Shown here: positions 8,320-15,893 of the stretch, piece by piece | Layout of the letters: every line of letters starts with the position of its first letter | Numbering within the stretch: the first letter of the stretch is position 1 | NCBI GenBank assembly: GCA_963847985.1 | Contig: CAWKBS010000009.1 | Location: 62,001-126,000 of the forward strand | DNA length: 64,000 nt | Reading direction: 5' to 3' | Source of the DNA: JAIBJN01 sp963847985 | Lineage (GTDB): Bacteria > Actinomycetota > Thermoleophilia > Gaiellales > Gaiellaceae | Made by a program: the position numbers and the translations under genes | The notes under the pieces: generated by a model | What the model saw: the letters and a program-made list of their open reading frames with translations, nothing else | What the model was told of the DNA's origin: nothing | Database searches by the model: none

Positions 8320-9317
8320 GGGACGTCCTCCAGCCGGGCCAGGGCCCACCCTGCATGCTCGCTGAGCAGCGAGTCGTCGCCCTCGGCATGCGGGCGCACG
8401 GCTTCCACCAGGCTTCTATCGGCCGAGTTGCCGGCGGCGACAAGAGCATTTCGCCGCAGGTAGCGCGCGTCGTTCCGCGGGAAGTAGAGCCTCGCGTAGC
8501 GATCCCGCAGCTCCTCGTCCGGCAGGCTCAGCCACTCGAGGAGCGAGACCACCGGCTCGGCGTCCGGCGCGGGCTCGGTCCCGGCGCGCCGCTTCTCGAC
8601 GCCCCGGTTCCAGGGGCAGACGTCCTGGCAGATGTCGCAGCCGTAGACCTGGGCGCCGAGCTCCTCGCGGTAGCCCTCCGGGATCGGCGCCGGTGCCTGC
8701 GTCCAGTAGGAGAGGCACTTGGTCGCATCCACGACGCCGGGCTCGTCCAGGGCGTCCGTCGGGCAGGCGTCGATGCAGAGCGTGCACGAGCCGCAATCGA
8801 GCGCCAGCCCGCCGCTCGGCTCGATCTCGACGTCGGTGACGAGCGTTCCCAGCACGACCCAGGAGCCGTGCGTCCGCGTGATCAGCATCGTGTTCTTCCC
8901 GTAGAAGCCGAGGCCGGCCCGCACGGCGCCCTCGCGGTCGACGTGCTGGTTCGCGTCCACGAGCACGCGGTAGCTCCCGCCGAGCCGCTTCCCGAGGGCC
9001 TCCAGCTTGCCGCGCAGCTCTGCGTAGTGGTCGGCCCAGGCGTAGCGCGGCAGCCTCCCCTCGCCGGCGCCGGGCTCCGGCCCCGGCGCGTAGTAGCAGA
9101 GCGCTGCCGAGACGACCGTGCGGGCGCCGGGCAGGAGCGTCTCCGGATGGCACGAGACCTCCGGCTGGGCCATGGTGAAGCGCATGTCGGCGAACAGGCC
9201 GCGGGCGCGGCGGTCGCGGATCGCCTGCTCGGTCTCGGCGTAGGGCTGGGCGGCCGCTGCCCCGACGACATCGATTCCGAGCTCCAACCCCAGCCGGGCG
9301 AGCTCGTCGCTCGTCAT
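8316..9317 (-). CDS. queG: Epoxyqueuosine reductase
   Basis: A 333-residue cobalamin-dependent iron-sulfur enzyme that makes the last step of tRNA queuosine synthesis. The catalytic domain has RAGLGFYGKNTMLI and GSWVVLGTLVTD. It is followed by two [4Fe-4S] motifs, CGSCTLCIDACP and CDICQDVCPWN, and a HEAT-like tail. The ATG at 9317 is chosen because TACCTT ends seven bases upstream, the leaderless pattern of this genome; a TTG three codons earlier is the alternative. It heads an operon with the kinase, a small protein and GNAT, and is divergent from the MDR gene at 9353. Confidence 0.93.
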   Translation of the reverse strand: MTSDELARLGLELGIDVVGAAAAQPYAETEQAIRDRRARGLFADMRFTMAQPEVSCHPETLLPGARTVVSAALCYYAPGPEPGAGEGRLPRYAWADHYAELRGKLEALGKRLGGSYRVLVDANQHVDREGAVRAGLGFYGKNTMLITRTHGSWVVLGTLVTDVEIEPSGGLALDCGSCTLCIDACPTDALDEPGVVDATKCLSYWTQAPAPIPEGYREELGAQVYGCDICQDVCPWNRGVEKRRAGTEPAPDAEPVVSLLEWLSLPDEELRDRYARLYFPRNDARYLRRNALVAAGNSADRSLVEAVRPHAEGDDSLLSEHAGWALARLEDVP

Positions 9318-9352
9318 CTCACGCAAGGTAGCACCGGCGGTACGATCGCCTC
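9318..9352. promoter_or_regulatory. Divergent leaderless promoters
   Basis: On the minus strand TACCTT (9330-9325) lies seven bases before the queG ATG. On the plus strand TACGAT (9341-9346) lies six bases before the GTG at 9353. The two -10 boxes are only ten bases apart, so the promoters must share upstream DNA. Confidence 0.55.
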
Positions 9353-10336
9353 GTGAAGGCGATCCGCATCCACGAGGACGGCGGGCCCGAGGTTCTCCGC
9401 TTCGAGGACGTCCCCGACCCGGAGCCGGGCCCCGGCGAGGTCCTGATCGGCCTCAGGGCGGCCTCCCTCAACCACCTCGACATCTGGCTCCGCCGCGGGC
9501 TTCCCTCGGCGCCGAAGCCCAGGATCCTCGGGGCCGACGGAGCGGGCGTCGTCGTCGGGCTCGGCGAGGGAGTCAACGGCTTCGCCGAGGGCGACGAGGT
9601 CGTGGTCAACCCGGGCCTGGACGACGGAGCCCGGATCGTGGGCGAGCACATGGACGGAACGCATGCCGAGCTGATCGCCCTCCCTGCAGACTACGTCTAT
9701 CCGCTGCCGGACGGGCTTTCGTTCGAGGAGGCCGCGTCGTTCCCTCTCGTCTTCGAGACGGCGTACCGCATGCTGGTCACGCGGGCCGGGCTCCGCGAGG
9801 GTGAATGGGTCTTCGTCTGGGGCATCGGCAGCGGCGTCGCCACCGCCTCGCTGCAGGTGGCCAAGGCGCTGGGCGCTCAGGTGGTGGTCACGTCGTCGAG
9901 CGACGAGAAGCTCGAGCGCGCGCGCGAGCTCGGCGCGGACGCGGCCGTCAACCATGCGACCGGCGACGTTGCCGGCGCCGTTCGCGAGGCGACCGGGGGC
10001 CACGGCGCGGACGTCGTGATCGAGCACGTCGGCGAGGCCACCTGGAAGACGTCGCTCCAGGTCGCCGCCACGGGCGGCCGCATCGCCGTCTGCGGCGCCA
10101 CGAGCGGCCCGAACCCCCCGGCCAACCTTCACCGGATCTGGTGGAAGCAGCTCACCGTGGTCGGCTCGACGATGGGCACCCAGGAGGACTTCCGCGCCGT
10201 CTACGACCTCGTGGCGAGCGGCCGCGCCAAGCCTGTCGTCGACCAGGTCTTCCCGCTCGCGGAGGCAGCGGCGGCGCACGAGCATCTCGAGGCCGGCCGC
10301 CAGCTCGGCAAGGTCGTCCTCAGGATCCCCGCGTAG
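9353..10336 (+). CDS. MDR-superfamily zinc-type oxidoreductase / quinone reductase
   Basis: A 327-residue medium-chain dehydrogenase/reductase. The N-terminal GroES-like domain has NHLDIWLRRGLP and GADGAGVVVGLGEG. The NAD(P) domain has VWGIGSGVATASLQVAKALG. Many relatives carry a four-Cys structural zinc loop after VVNPGL; in this protein the loop is shortened to DDGARIVGEH and has no cysteines. The substrate is probably a quinone, enone or alcohol. The gene is monocistronic with a leaderless promoter (TACGAT, six bases before GTG). The family is certain, the substrate is not. Confidence 0.85.
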   Translation: MKAIRIHEDGGPEVLRFEDVPDPEPGPGEVLIGLRAASLNHLDIWLRRGLPSAPKPRILGADGAGVVVGLGEGVNGFAEGDEVVVNPGLDDGARIVGEHMDGTHAELIALPADYVYPLPDGLSFEEAASFPLVFETAYRMLVTRAGLREGEWVFVWGIGSGVATASLQVAKALGAQVVVTSSSDEKLERARELGADAAVNHATGDVAGAVREATGGHGADVVIEHVGEATWKTSLQVAATGGRIAVCGATSGPNPPANLHRIWWKQLTVVGSTMGTQEDFRAVYDLVASGRAKPVVDQVFPLAEAAAAHEHLEAGRQLGKVVLRIPA

Positions 10337-10343
10337 GTCTCGG

Positions 10344-10547
10344 CTAGAGGACGATCCGCCGTGCCACGTCGTGCGGGCAGCCGGCGGCGACGAGCCTGCG
10401 CACCTCGGCGAGGTCGACCGGCGCCTTTGTCAGCGCCGACGCGTCGGTCGAGTTGAAGCCGAGGGCGATGAACTGCGACCGGCGCCAGCGGCGCACCCGG
10501 GTGTCCTCGGGAAGCCCCGGCCGCCTCGTCTCCGCCTGTTCCCCCAT
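10344..10547 (-). CDS. Small conserved hypothetical protein
   Basis: A 67-residue basic protein with ARG-rich N terminus and the readable core FIALGFNSTDASALTKAPVD followed by LRRLVAAGCPHDVARRIVL-like helix. It resembles small actinobacterial proteins of unknown function. An ATG at 10547 is preferred to an upstream frame start at 10604, because the longer version would run into the 23-bp palindrome at 10601-10623. That palindrome may be its operator. The gene converges on the MDR gene with seven bases between stops. Confidence 0.55.
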   Translation of the reverse strand: MGEQAETRRPGLPEDTRVRRWRRSQFIALGFNSTDASALTKAPVDLAEVRRLVAAGCPHDVARRIVL

Positions 10548-10600
10548 GCCTAAGAGTGTGCGCAAGAATCGCCTGCGCGCACCCGCCGAAAGTCGAGTTC

Positions 10601-10623
10601 CCAAGTAACAGTCTGTTACTTGG
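10601..10623. repeat. Perfect 10-bp palindrome, operator or terminator
   Basis: CCAAGTAACA (10601-10610), a 3-base centre, and TGTTACTTGG (10614-10623). It is AT-rich against a GC-rich background and has no T-run. It lies downstream of the SufT-like gene and about 55 bases upstream of the small gene start. TetR- or GntR-type operators have this form. A simple 3-base-loop hairpin terminator is the alternative. Confidence 0.55.
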
Positions 10624-10647
10624 AACGGGCTTCCGCCTCGCGGAGGG

Positions 10648-10947
10648 CTAGCCGAAGCCGAGAATGAACTTGGCGTCGTCGGACATCCGCTCCGGGCTCC
10701 AGGGAGGGTCCCAGGTGAGCTCCATCTCGACGTCCTCGACGCCGTCCAGGCCGGCGACGACTTCCTGGATCTGCTGCTCGATCATCGGCCCGACGGGACA
10801 GCCCATGGACGTGAGGCTGTAGGTGACGTGCACCTTGGGCCCTTCGATCTCGGCGTCATAGAGGAGGCCGAGCTCGACGATGTCCATCCCGAGCTCCGGG
10901 TCCTCGACGACCCGTAGCGCCTCGAAGATCTCTTCGCGCGTGGGCAT
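10648..10947 (-). CDS. MIP18/SufT-like iron-sulfur assembly factor (DUF59)
   Basis: A 99-residue protein of the MIP18/PaaD/SufT family, which helps mature or deliver Fe-S clusters. Typical features are VEDPELGMDIVELGLLYD at residues 13-30, the conserved cysteine in SLTSMGCPVGP, and WDPPWSPERMSDDAK near the end. Length is normal. TAGGCT lies six bases before the ATG, so it probably has its own leaderless promoter. The TAG of that box is also the stop codon of the upstream GlpX-like gene. No suf operon is visible in this window. Confidence 0.88.
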   Translation of the reverse strand: MPTREEIFEALRVVEDPELGMDIVELGLLYDAEIEGPKVHVTYSLTSMGCPVGPMIEQQIQEVVAGLDGVEDVEMELTWDPPWSPERMSDDAKFILGFG

Positions 10948-10956
10948 GTTCGAAGC

Positions 10957-11925
10957 CTAGCCGAGGAGGCGCACTTCCTCGCGCCGGTCTCGCGCGAAGA
11001 AGTGGATGCCGTCGACGAAGCGCACCCAGTTGTGGCGGGTGCACAGGACGAGCGAATGCGTTCGCGCGCTGTCGGTCAGGAAGCGGACGCCGCGCAGGAG
11101 GTCGCCGTTGGTGACCCCCGTCGCGGCGACGATCACCTCGCCCGGCGCGAGCTCGTCGGTCTCGAAAACCTTGTAGAGGTCGTCGATCCCGTGCTCCTGC
11201 GCCTGCTCGATCTCGGCGCGGGAGGTCGGCCAGAACTGCGCCTGGAGCTCGCCGCCCAGGCAGCGGAGCGCCGCGGCGGAGAGCACTGCCTGGCGCGCGC
11301 CGCCGATGCCCACGGCGAGATGGTCGTTCGTGCCGCGGACGGCCGCGGTCACCGAGGCCGTGACGTCGCCGTCCTGGATGAGCTTGATGCGCGCGCCCGC
11401 GGCGCGGATCTCCTCGATCAGGTCGTGGTGGCGCGGCCGGTCGAGGACGATCGCGGTAATGTCGGCGGGGCGGCGGCCGTAGGCCTCGGCGATCGCAACG
11501 ACGTTCTCGCCTATCGACTTCCCCAGGTCGATGGCGCCGCGGGCGACCGGGCCGACCGCCATCTTGCGCATGTACATCTGCGGCAGCCGCGGGAAAGAGC
11601 CCGACTCGCCCACAGCGATCATGGACATTGCTCCGTAGTCGCCGCGCGCCACGACCGCGCGGCCTTCCAGTGGATCGACCGCGAGGTCGACCTCGGGCCC
11701 GCCGCTCCCGGCCGTGGCGCCGATTGCGATCGCATCGGCCTCCTCGTCGCCTCCGACGACGATCCTGCCGGTGATCGGCAGCGCGTCGAGGCCGTCGCGC
11801 ATCGCTGTCGCCGCTGCGTCCTCGGCTCCCCTCACGTCGCCGCGGCCAAGCCACCGGGCGCTCGCGAGCGCAGCGCGCTCGGTCACCGCCGCGTACGCCT
11901 CGCACTGGCAGCGGTCGGTGCTCAC
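10957..11925 (-). CDS. Divergent GlpX-family phosphatase (class II FBPase-like)
   Basis: A 322-residue GlpX homologue and the second in this window. It aligns along its length (RAALASARWLGRGD, VDLAVDPLEG, GIGGARQAVLSAAALRCLGG, ATGVTNGDLLRG). Canonical active-site residues are altered: GRGDKNxAD becomes GRGDVRGAED, GEGExDEAP becomes GGDEEADAI, and DPLEGT becomes DPLEGR. A normal GlpX is encoded at 45520. The GTG start overlaps the pgk2 stop (GTGA), which puts this gene in the cyclic diphosphoglycerate operon. I infer a phosphatase with another substrate, possibly a phosphoglycerate derivative. Loss of activity is the alternative. Confidence 0.8.
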   Translation of the reverse strand: MSTDRCQCEAYAAVTERAALASARWLGRGDVRGAEDAAATAMRDGLDALPITGRIVVGGDEEADAIAIGATAGSGGPEVDLAVDPLEGRAVVARGDYGAMSMIAVGESGSFPRLPQMYMRKMAVGPVARGAIDLGKSIGENVVAIAEAYGRRPADITAIVLDRPRHHDLIEEIRAAGARIKLIQDGDVTASVTAAVRGTNDHLAVGIGGARQAVLSAAALRCLGGELQAQFWPTSRAEIEQAQEHGIDDLYKVFETDELAPGEVIVAATGVTNGDLLRGVRFLTDSARTHSLVLCTRHNWVRFVDGIHFFARDRREEVRLLG

Positions 11926-12845
11926 ACCCGGGCCTGGGCCTGGGCGCGCTCGACCTCGGCGAGCACCAGGTGGATGACCCCGTTGACCGCTGACTCCATG
12001 CGCGTGTTCTCGATCACCGGCACGCCGGCCTTCTCGGCCCGCTCGACCAGGTAGTCCTGGATGCGGCGGATCTCCGCGAGCGAGCGCAGGTACTTGTGCA
12101 TCGGCCGCAGCCCCTGCGAGCCGGCGTCGCGGATCCAGAAGTGGCGGGCATGCTCGTCCTCGTCCGCGATGGCGAGCATGCACTGGACGACGACCGCGTT
12201 GTCGTACGAGCGCGGCAAGGCCCCGGGGACGAGGTGAACGCCCTCGACGGCGAGCGAGTAGCCCTCCTCGAGCGCCCTGCCGATGACGGCCTTGACGCCG
12301 ACGAGGACGTTCCGCGTCTGCTCCTTGAACCCGAGCAGCGCCGCGTCGACTTCCTCGCCCTCGTGGATGCGAACGGCGGGCCCCGCCTCGAAGCTCGAGT
12401 AGTGGATGGAGGGCATGAACTTCTGCGAGAAGAAGGCCCGCATCGTCTGGCGGACGGTGTCGGTGGAGGTGACGCGGGTGATCCCGAGCCGGTGGGCGAT
12501 CTCGGTGGCGAGGGTCGACTTGCCGGTCCCGGTCGCGCCCCCGACCAGGAGGACGATCGGAAGGTCGAGCTCGCGCAGCGCCTGGAGGCGCCGCAGGAGG
12601 AGCACGGCGGCCTCGCCTTCGTGATCGGCCAGCACGGCGGCGGCCACGTCGTACAGCCGCTCGGGCCCGACGGCCTCGTCCTCGTGGTTGCGCACCAGCT
12701 CGCCCTCGATCAGGCGCGCCAGCTCGTAAGCACGCTCGGGCCGGATGCCCGTGCCCATCAGGGTCTTGGCCATCAGCCCCTTGGAATAGGGGAGCACGAC
12801 CTCGTCGGAGACGAGCGCTTCCGGCGGCCGGCGGTCGGTGTTCAC
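11922..12845 (-). CDS. pgk2: 2-phosphoglycerate kinase
   Basis: A 307-residue kinase that phosphorylates 2-phosphoglycerate to 2,3-diphosphoglycerate, the first step to cyclic 2,3-diphosphoglycerate. The N terminus is ATP-cone-like (LPYSKGLMAKTLMGTGIRPE). The kinase core has the P-loop VGGATGTGKST and the family signature STDTVRQTMR, with HLVPGALP and ENTRMESAVNGVIHLVL later. The length equals that of the archaeal enzyme (about 300). The start is GTG at 12845, whose GTGA overlaps the stop that cpgS would have in its proper frame. In the raw sequence it reads as a C-terminal fusion to cpgS, which I attribute to a frameshift. Confidence 0.88.
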   Translation of the reverse strand: MNTDRRPPEALVSDEVVLPYSKGLMAKTLMGTGIRPERAYELARLIEGELVRNHEDEAVGPERLYDVAAAVLADHEGEAAVLLLRRLQALRELDLPIVLLVGGATGTGKSTLATEIAHRLGITRVTSTDTVRQTMRAFFSQKFMPSIHYSSFEAGPAVRIHEGEEVDAALLGFKEQTRNVLVGVKAVIGRALEEGYSLAVEGVHLVPGALPRSYDNAVVVQCMLAIADEDEHARHFWIRDAGSQGLRPMHKYLRSLAEIRRIQDYLVERAEKAGVPVIENTRMESAVNGVIHLVLAEVERAQAQARV

Positions 12846-14123
12846 ACCGCCGCCCTCGCCGCGATCGCCGCCTCGGCCAGCGCGTCGACGGCCGCCTCCA
12901 GGCCAGGCTCGCCACGCCAGCGGCAGCACCTCGTTGTCGGCGAACACGACCGGAAGCCGGCGGGTGTCGGCGGCTTCGGCGACGACGTCGATGGCCGCGG
13001 CCTTGATCTCGGTCAGGTAGACCTCGGCCCGCGCCGCGGCCGGCGAGTCGAGCTCGGCCAGCAGTGCGCTCCTGTCGGCCAGGCTCCCGGAGACGAAGAC
13101 GACCTCGGCCCCGTGCTCGCGCTCCAGGTGCTCCCGAAGCCGATCGTGGATGACCGCCGGAGCGGTGGAGAAGAACGCGACACGGCGCCCGGCGACCGGC
13201 TCGGCCGGCCTCGGCCGGAGCACGGAGGCGATCACGGGCAGGTCCGGGTCGACGTCGGCGATCGCCACGCGAAGGGCGTCGACCTGCGCCCGCGTCGCGA
13301 GCGGCTCCTCGCACATGGTCAGCACGACGAGGTCGCTCAGGAGGATGCGATAGGCGCCGAGGTAGCCGGTGACCCCCTCGGGGCCCTGCTGGGCGCCGGC
13401 GACGAGGATGCGGGCGCCCGCCTCCACGGGCGGCACCGTCGCCCCGCTGGCCTCGAGCAGGACGAGGTCGGGCCCGAGCGCAGCGGCGACGCGCGCGGCC
13501 TCGGCGACGTTGGAGACGAACGGCTCGCCGGCCAGCCCGCCGCCGCAGCGCCGGGCGCCGACGGTCACGACCTCGGCCAGCGCCGCGTCCTCGAGGTAGT
13601 CGGAGGCGGCGTGCACCCCGGAGCGCGAGAGGGCGAGGAGGTCGGCGACCGAGGGGGACGGCTGCATCACGACCGGCTCGGCCGGGCCTCCCCTGCCCAT
13701 GGCGACGACGACGACCTCGTGCGAGCCCGCGAGCAGGCGCACGACGTGGCCTGCCACGGCCGTCTTCCCCACGCGCTTGCCGGTGCCCATCACCGCGAGG
13801 GCCGGATGGCCCAGGGGCGCGAAGCGCACCGGGTCGAGCCGGAAATCGGCCCCGACGTACGGGACTCCCGCCGCGAGCGCGCGCGAGGCGAGCCGGAAGC
13901 GCCGGCGCGGGCCGACCACGGGCTCGTCGGAGAGGTCGACGACGACCTCGACGTCAGCCTCGGCCAGCGCCTCGGCGAGCGTCCTCCAGAGCGGGACGCC
14001 GTAGTCGGGCGTGCCGTCGCGCAGCTTCTCGGTCCCCCCGAGCAGGACCGCGCCCACCACCTCGTGGCTGAGCGAGCGGAGAGCCTCCACGACGACGTCG
14101 GGGTAGTGCTCGCCGTCGATCAG
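12842..14123 (-). CDS. cpgS: Cyclic 2,3-diphosphoglycerate synthetase, with apparent frameshift near the 3' end
   Basis: An approximately 427-residue P-loop enzyme that closes 2,3-diphosphoglycerate to the cyclic osmolyte using ATP. The conserved opening IDGEHYPDVVVEALR is in frame but no ATG, GTG or TTG precedes it. CTG at 14123 is eight bases after GAGGAG and is the likely start. The P-loop is MGTGKRVGKTAVAGHVV. LLEASGATVPPVEAGARILV is also present. After FADNEVLPLAW (about 12930-12908) the reading frame shifts. The +1 frame continues as RGEPGLEAAVDALAEAAIAA and stops at TGA 12844-12842, overlapping pgk2. Without the shift the two genes appear as one 722-codon frame. Confidence 0.82.
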
Positions 14124-14135
14124 CGCCAGGGCTCC

Positions 14136-14921
14136 TCATTGCCGGCCGGTGAGCTCCGTCTCGATCCGCGCCGTGTACTTCTCGAACTCGAGCGTCTCGG
14201 TGGAGAACTGGATGATCCGCTCCTGCCCGTGGAAGGGGTATTTCCGCCAGACGTCGACGTGCTTGCCCTCGATTTCGATGAGGTTGTAGCACGGCCTCGT
14301 CTTGCCCCTGAGCCGAAGGGAGGAAACGGTGCCGGCGTTCACGACGAAGAGGTTCTCGAGGCGCCATGCGTACGGCACGTGCTTGTGACCGGAGAGGACG
14401 AGGTTGACGCCGATGTGCTGCAGGACCTCGAGCGCGTCGCCGGCGTCGTAGACCACGTTCCGCTCCCGGCCCGTGCCCGGGACAGGCAGCAGGTGGTGGT
14501 GGAGCACGAAGATGCGGAAGTCGGCGGGCTCGGCGAACTGCTCCTCGATCCACTGGTAGCGGCCGCGGCCGATGACGCCATGGTCGAGATCGGGCTCGGA
14601 CGAGTCGACGGCGACGACGGAGACGCCGTCCACGTGCACCGCACGCCGGCGCTCGCCGAACAGCTCCTCGAAATGGATGTAGCCGACGTTCCGGGAGTCG
14701 TGGTTCCCCGGGACGATGACCACGTGGTCGCACGCGAGCCGTTCGAGGTAGGTCTTCGCCTCGGCGTACTCCTGCTGGAAGCCGAAGGTCGTGAGATCGC
14801 CCGAGCAGACAACGATGTCCGGCTCGAGCTCGTTGATCTCCATGATCGCCCGGTCGGCCAGGTTCGGCACGAAGTACGGCGAGCCGCAGTGGAGATCCGA
14901 GAAATGGGCGATCTTGAACAG
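14136..14921 (-). CDS. Calcineurin-like metallophosphoesterase, CTG start
   Basis: A 261-residue phosphoesterase with the full metal-binding set: HFSDLH, GDLTTFG, PGNHDSRN, HHHLLPVP and GHKHVPY. The first motif lies upstream of every ATG, GTG or TTG in frame. Only CTG at 14921, six bases after AAGGGAG, includes it (residues 1-4 MFKI). TACACT about 35 bases upstream may be its -10 box. It is the first gene of the cpgS operon; its TGA lies 12 bases before the cpgS CTG. The natural substrate is unknown. A phosphodiester such as cyclic diphosphoglycerate is possible but unproven. Confidence 0.85.
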   Translation of the reverse strand: MFKIAHFSDLHCGSPYFVPNLADRAIMEINELEPDIVVCSGDLTTFGFQQEYAEAKTYLERLACDHVVIVPGNHDSRNVGYIHFEELFGERRRAVHVDGVSVVAVDSSEPDLDHGVIGRGRYQWIEEQFAEPADFRIFVLHHHLLPVPGTGRERNVVYDAGDALEVLQHIGVNLVLSGHKHVPYAWRLENLFVVNAGTVSSLRLRGKTRPCYNLIEIEGKHVDVWRKYPFHGQERIIQFSTETLEFEKYTARIETELTGRQ

Positions 14922-14998
14922 CGCGGGCTCCCTTGGTGGACGGCGGTAGCCGAAGTGTAGGGAGGGTCGTCCGGGGTCGTTGCTACCTTTTCTAGAGG

Positions 14999-15358
14999 AT
15001 GCGCCCAGAAAGCGGCGATTTCCAGGAATATTCCGGGACCGTCTTTGCCAACGAGGCCGAGGTTGAATGCGCTCGTCTCCTCGACTACTACGGCATCGCC
15101 TGGGAGTACGAGCCGACCTCGTTTCCGCTCGAAACCGACGATGAGGGGCGGGTCGTCGAGGCCTTCACGCCCGACTTCTTCCTGCCCGAGCAGGAGCTCT
15201 ATCTCGAGGTCACCGTGATGAAGCAGTCGCTCGTGACGAGGAAGAACCGCAAGATCCGGAAGTTTCGCGAGCGGTATCCCGACATCAAGGTCAAGCTGTT
15301 CACGCGGCGCGACTTCGAGCGGCTGGGTCAGAAATACGGCCTGAACCTCGTTACGTAG
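14999..15358 (+). CDS. Small PD-(D/E)XK-like nuclease fold protein
   Basis: A 119-residue protein. After a short N terminus come EVECARLLDYYGIAWEYEP, then FTPDFFLPEQELYLEVTVMK, which matches the PD...ExxxK arrangement of small restriction-type, VSR-like or TnsA-like nucleases. A basic helix (RKNRKIRKFRERYPD) and a strand (VKLFTRRDF) follow. No methylase or restriction partner is near; the next gene is hpt. It could be a DNA-repair nuclease or an inactive relative. It starts at ATG 14999 after TACCTT and is divergent from the metallophosphoesterase. Confidence 0.65.
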   Translation: MRPESGDFQEYSGTVFANEAEVECARLLDYYGIAWEYEPTSFPLETDDEGRVVEAFTPDFFLPEQELYLEVTVMKQSLVTRKNRKIRKFRERYPDIKVKLFTRRDFERLGQKYGLNLVT

Positions 15359-15408
15359 AGCCTCGCCCCGGCGAGGTCTACCTCTCCCGCGAGGAGATCG
15401 CGACGCGC

Positions 15409-15882
15409 GTGGGCGAGCTCGGCGCCGGCATCGCGCAGGACTACGCCGCGCGCGACCTCGTCCTCGTCACGGTGCTCAAGGGCGCGTTCGTGTTCGCGTC
15501 AGACCTCGCGCGGGCCGTGAACATCCCGCATGCCATGGACTTCCTCGTCCTCGCCGGCTACGGCGGCGACCTGGGCGGCCGCACCCGCATCCGCCTGCTC
15601 AAGGACCTGGACCTGCCGATCGCGGGGCGTGACGTCCTCCTCGTCGAGAACGTCGTCGACACGGGGCTGACGCTGAACTACGTCGTCAAGACGCTCGGCC
15701 TCCGCAATCCCGGGAGCATTGCGATCTGCACGCTCTTCGACCGCCCCTATCGCCGCCTCGTCGACGACCTGCCGATGCGCTACGTCGGCTTCACGATTCC
15801 CGACGAGTTCTTCCTCGGCTACGGGTTCGACCTGCACGAGCGCTACCGCGGCCTCCCGGACCTGCACGTGGCCGAGCAGTAG
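15409..15882 (+). CDS. hpt: Hypoxanthine phosphoribosyltransferase
   Basis: A 157-residue purine salvage enzyme that makes IMP or GMP from base and PRPP. It has VLVTVLKGAFVFASDLAR, the PRPP loop VLLVENVVDTGLTLNYVV, and VGFTIPDEFFLGYGFDLHER. The loop normally reads VEDxxDTG; here the second acid is Asn. Translation from GTG 15409 omits the usual N-terminal strand and helix. In-frame codons just upstream encode EVYLSREEIATR, which matches the family, but no ATG, GTG, TTG or CTG precedes them. The true start is therefore unresolved (15355-15409). It follows the nuclease-like gene by about 50 bases. Confidence 0.85.
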   Translation: MGELGAGIAQDYAARDLVLVTVLKGAFVFASDLARAVNIPHAMDFLVLAGYGGDLGGRTRIRLLKDLDLPIAGRDVLLVENVVDTGLTLNYVVKTLGLRNPGSIAICTLFDRPYRRLVDDLPMRYVGFTIPDEFFLGYGFDLHERYRGLPDLHVAEQ

Positions 15883-15893
15883 TCGCCGGCCGG

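Noticed and set aside
11922..14090. A single 722-codon bifunctional cpgS-pgk2 protein
   Set aside because: The joining region is Gly/Arg-rich noise, while the +1 frame gives a sensible helix and a stop forming GTGA with pgk2. A frameshift is the simpler reading.
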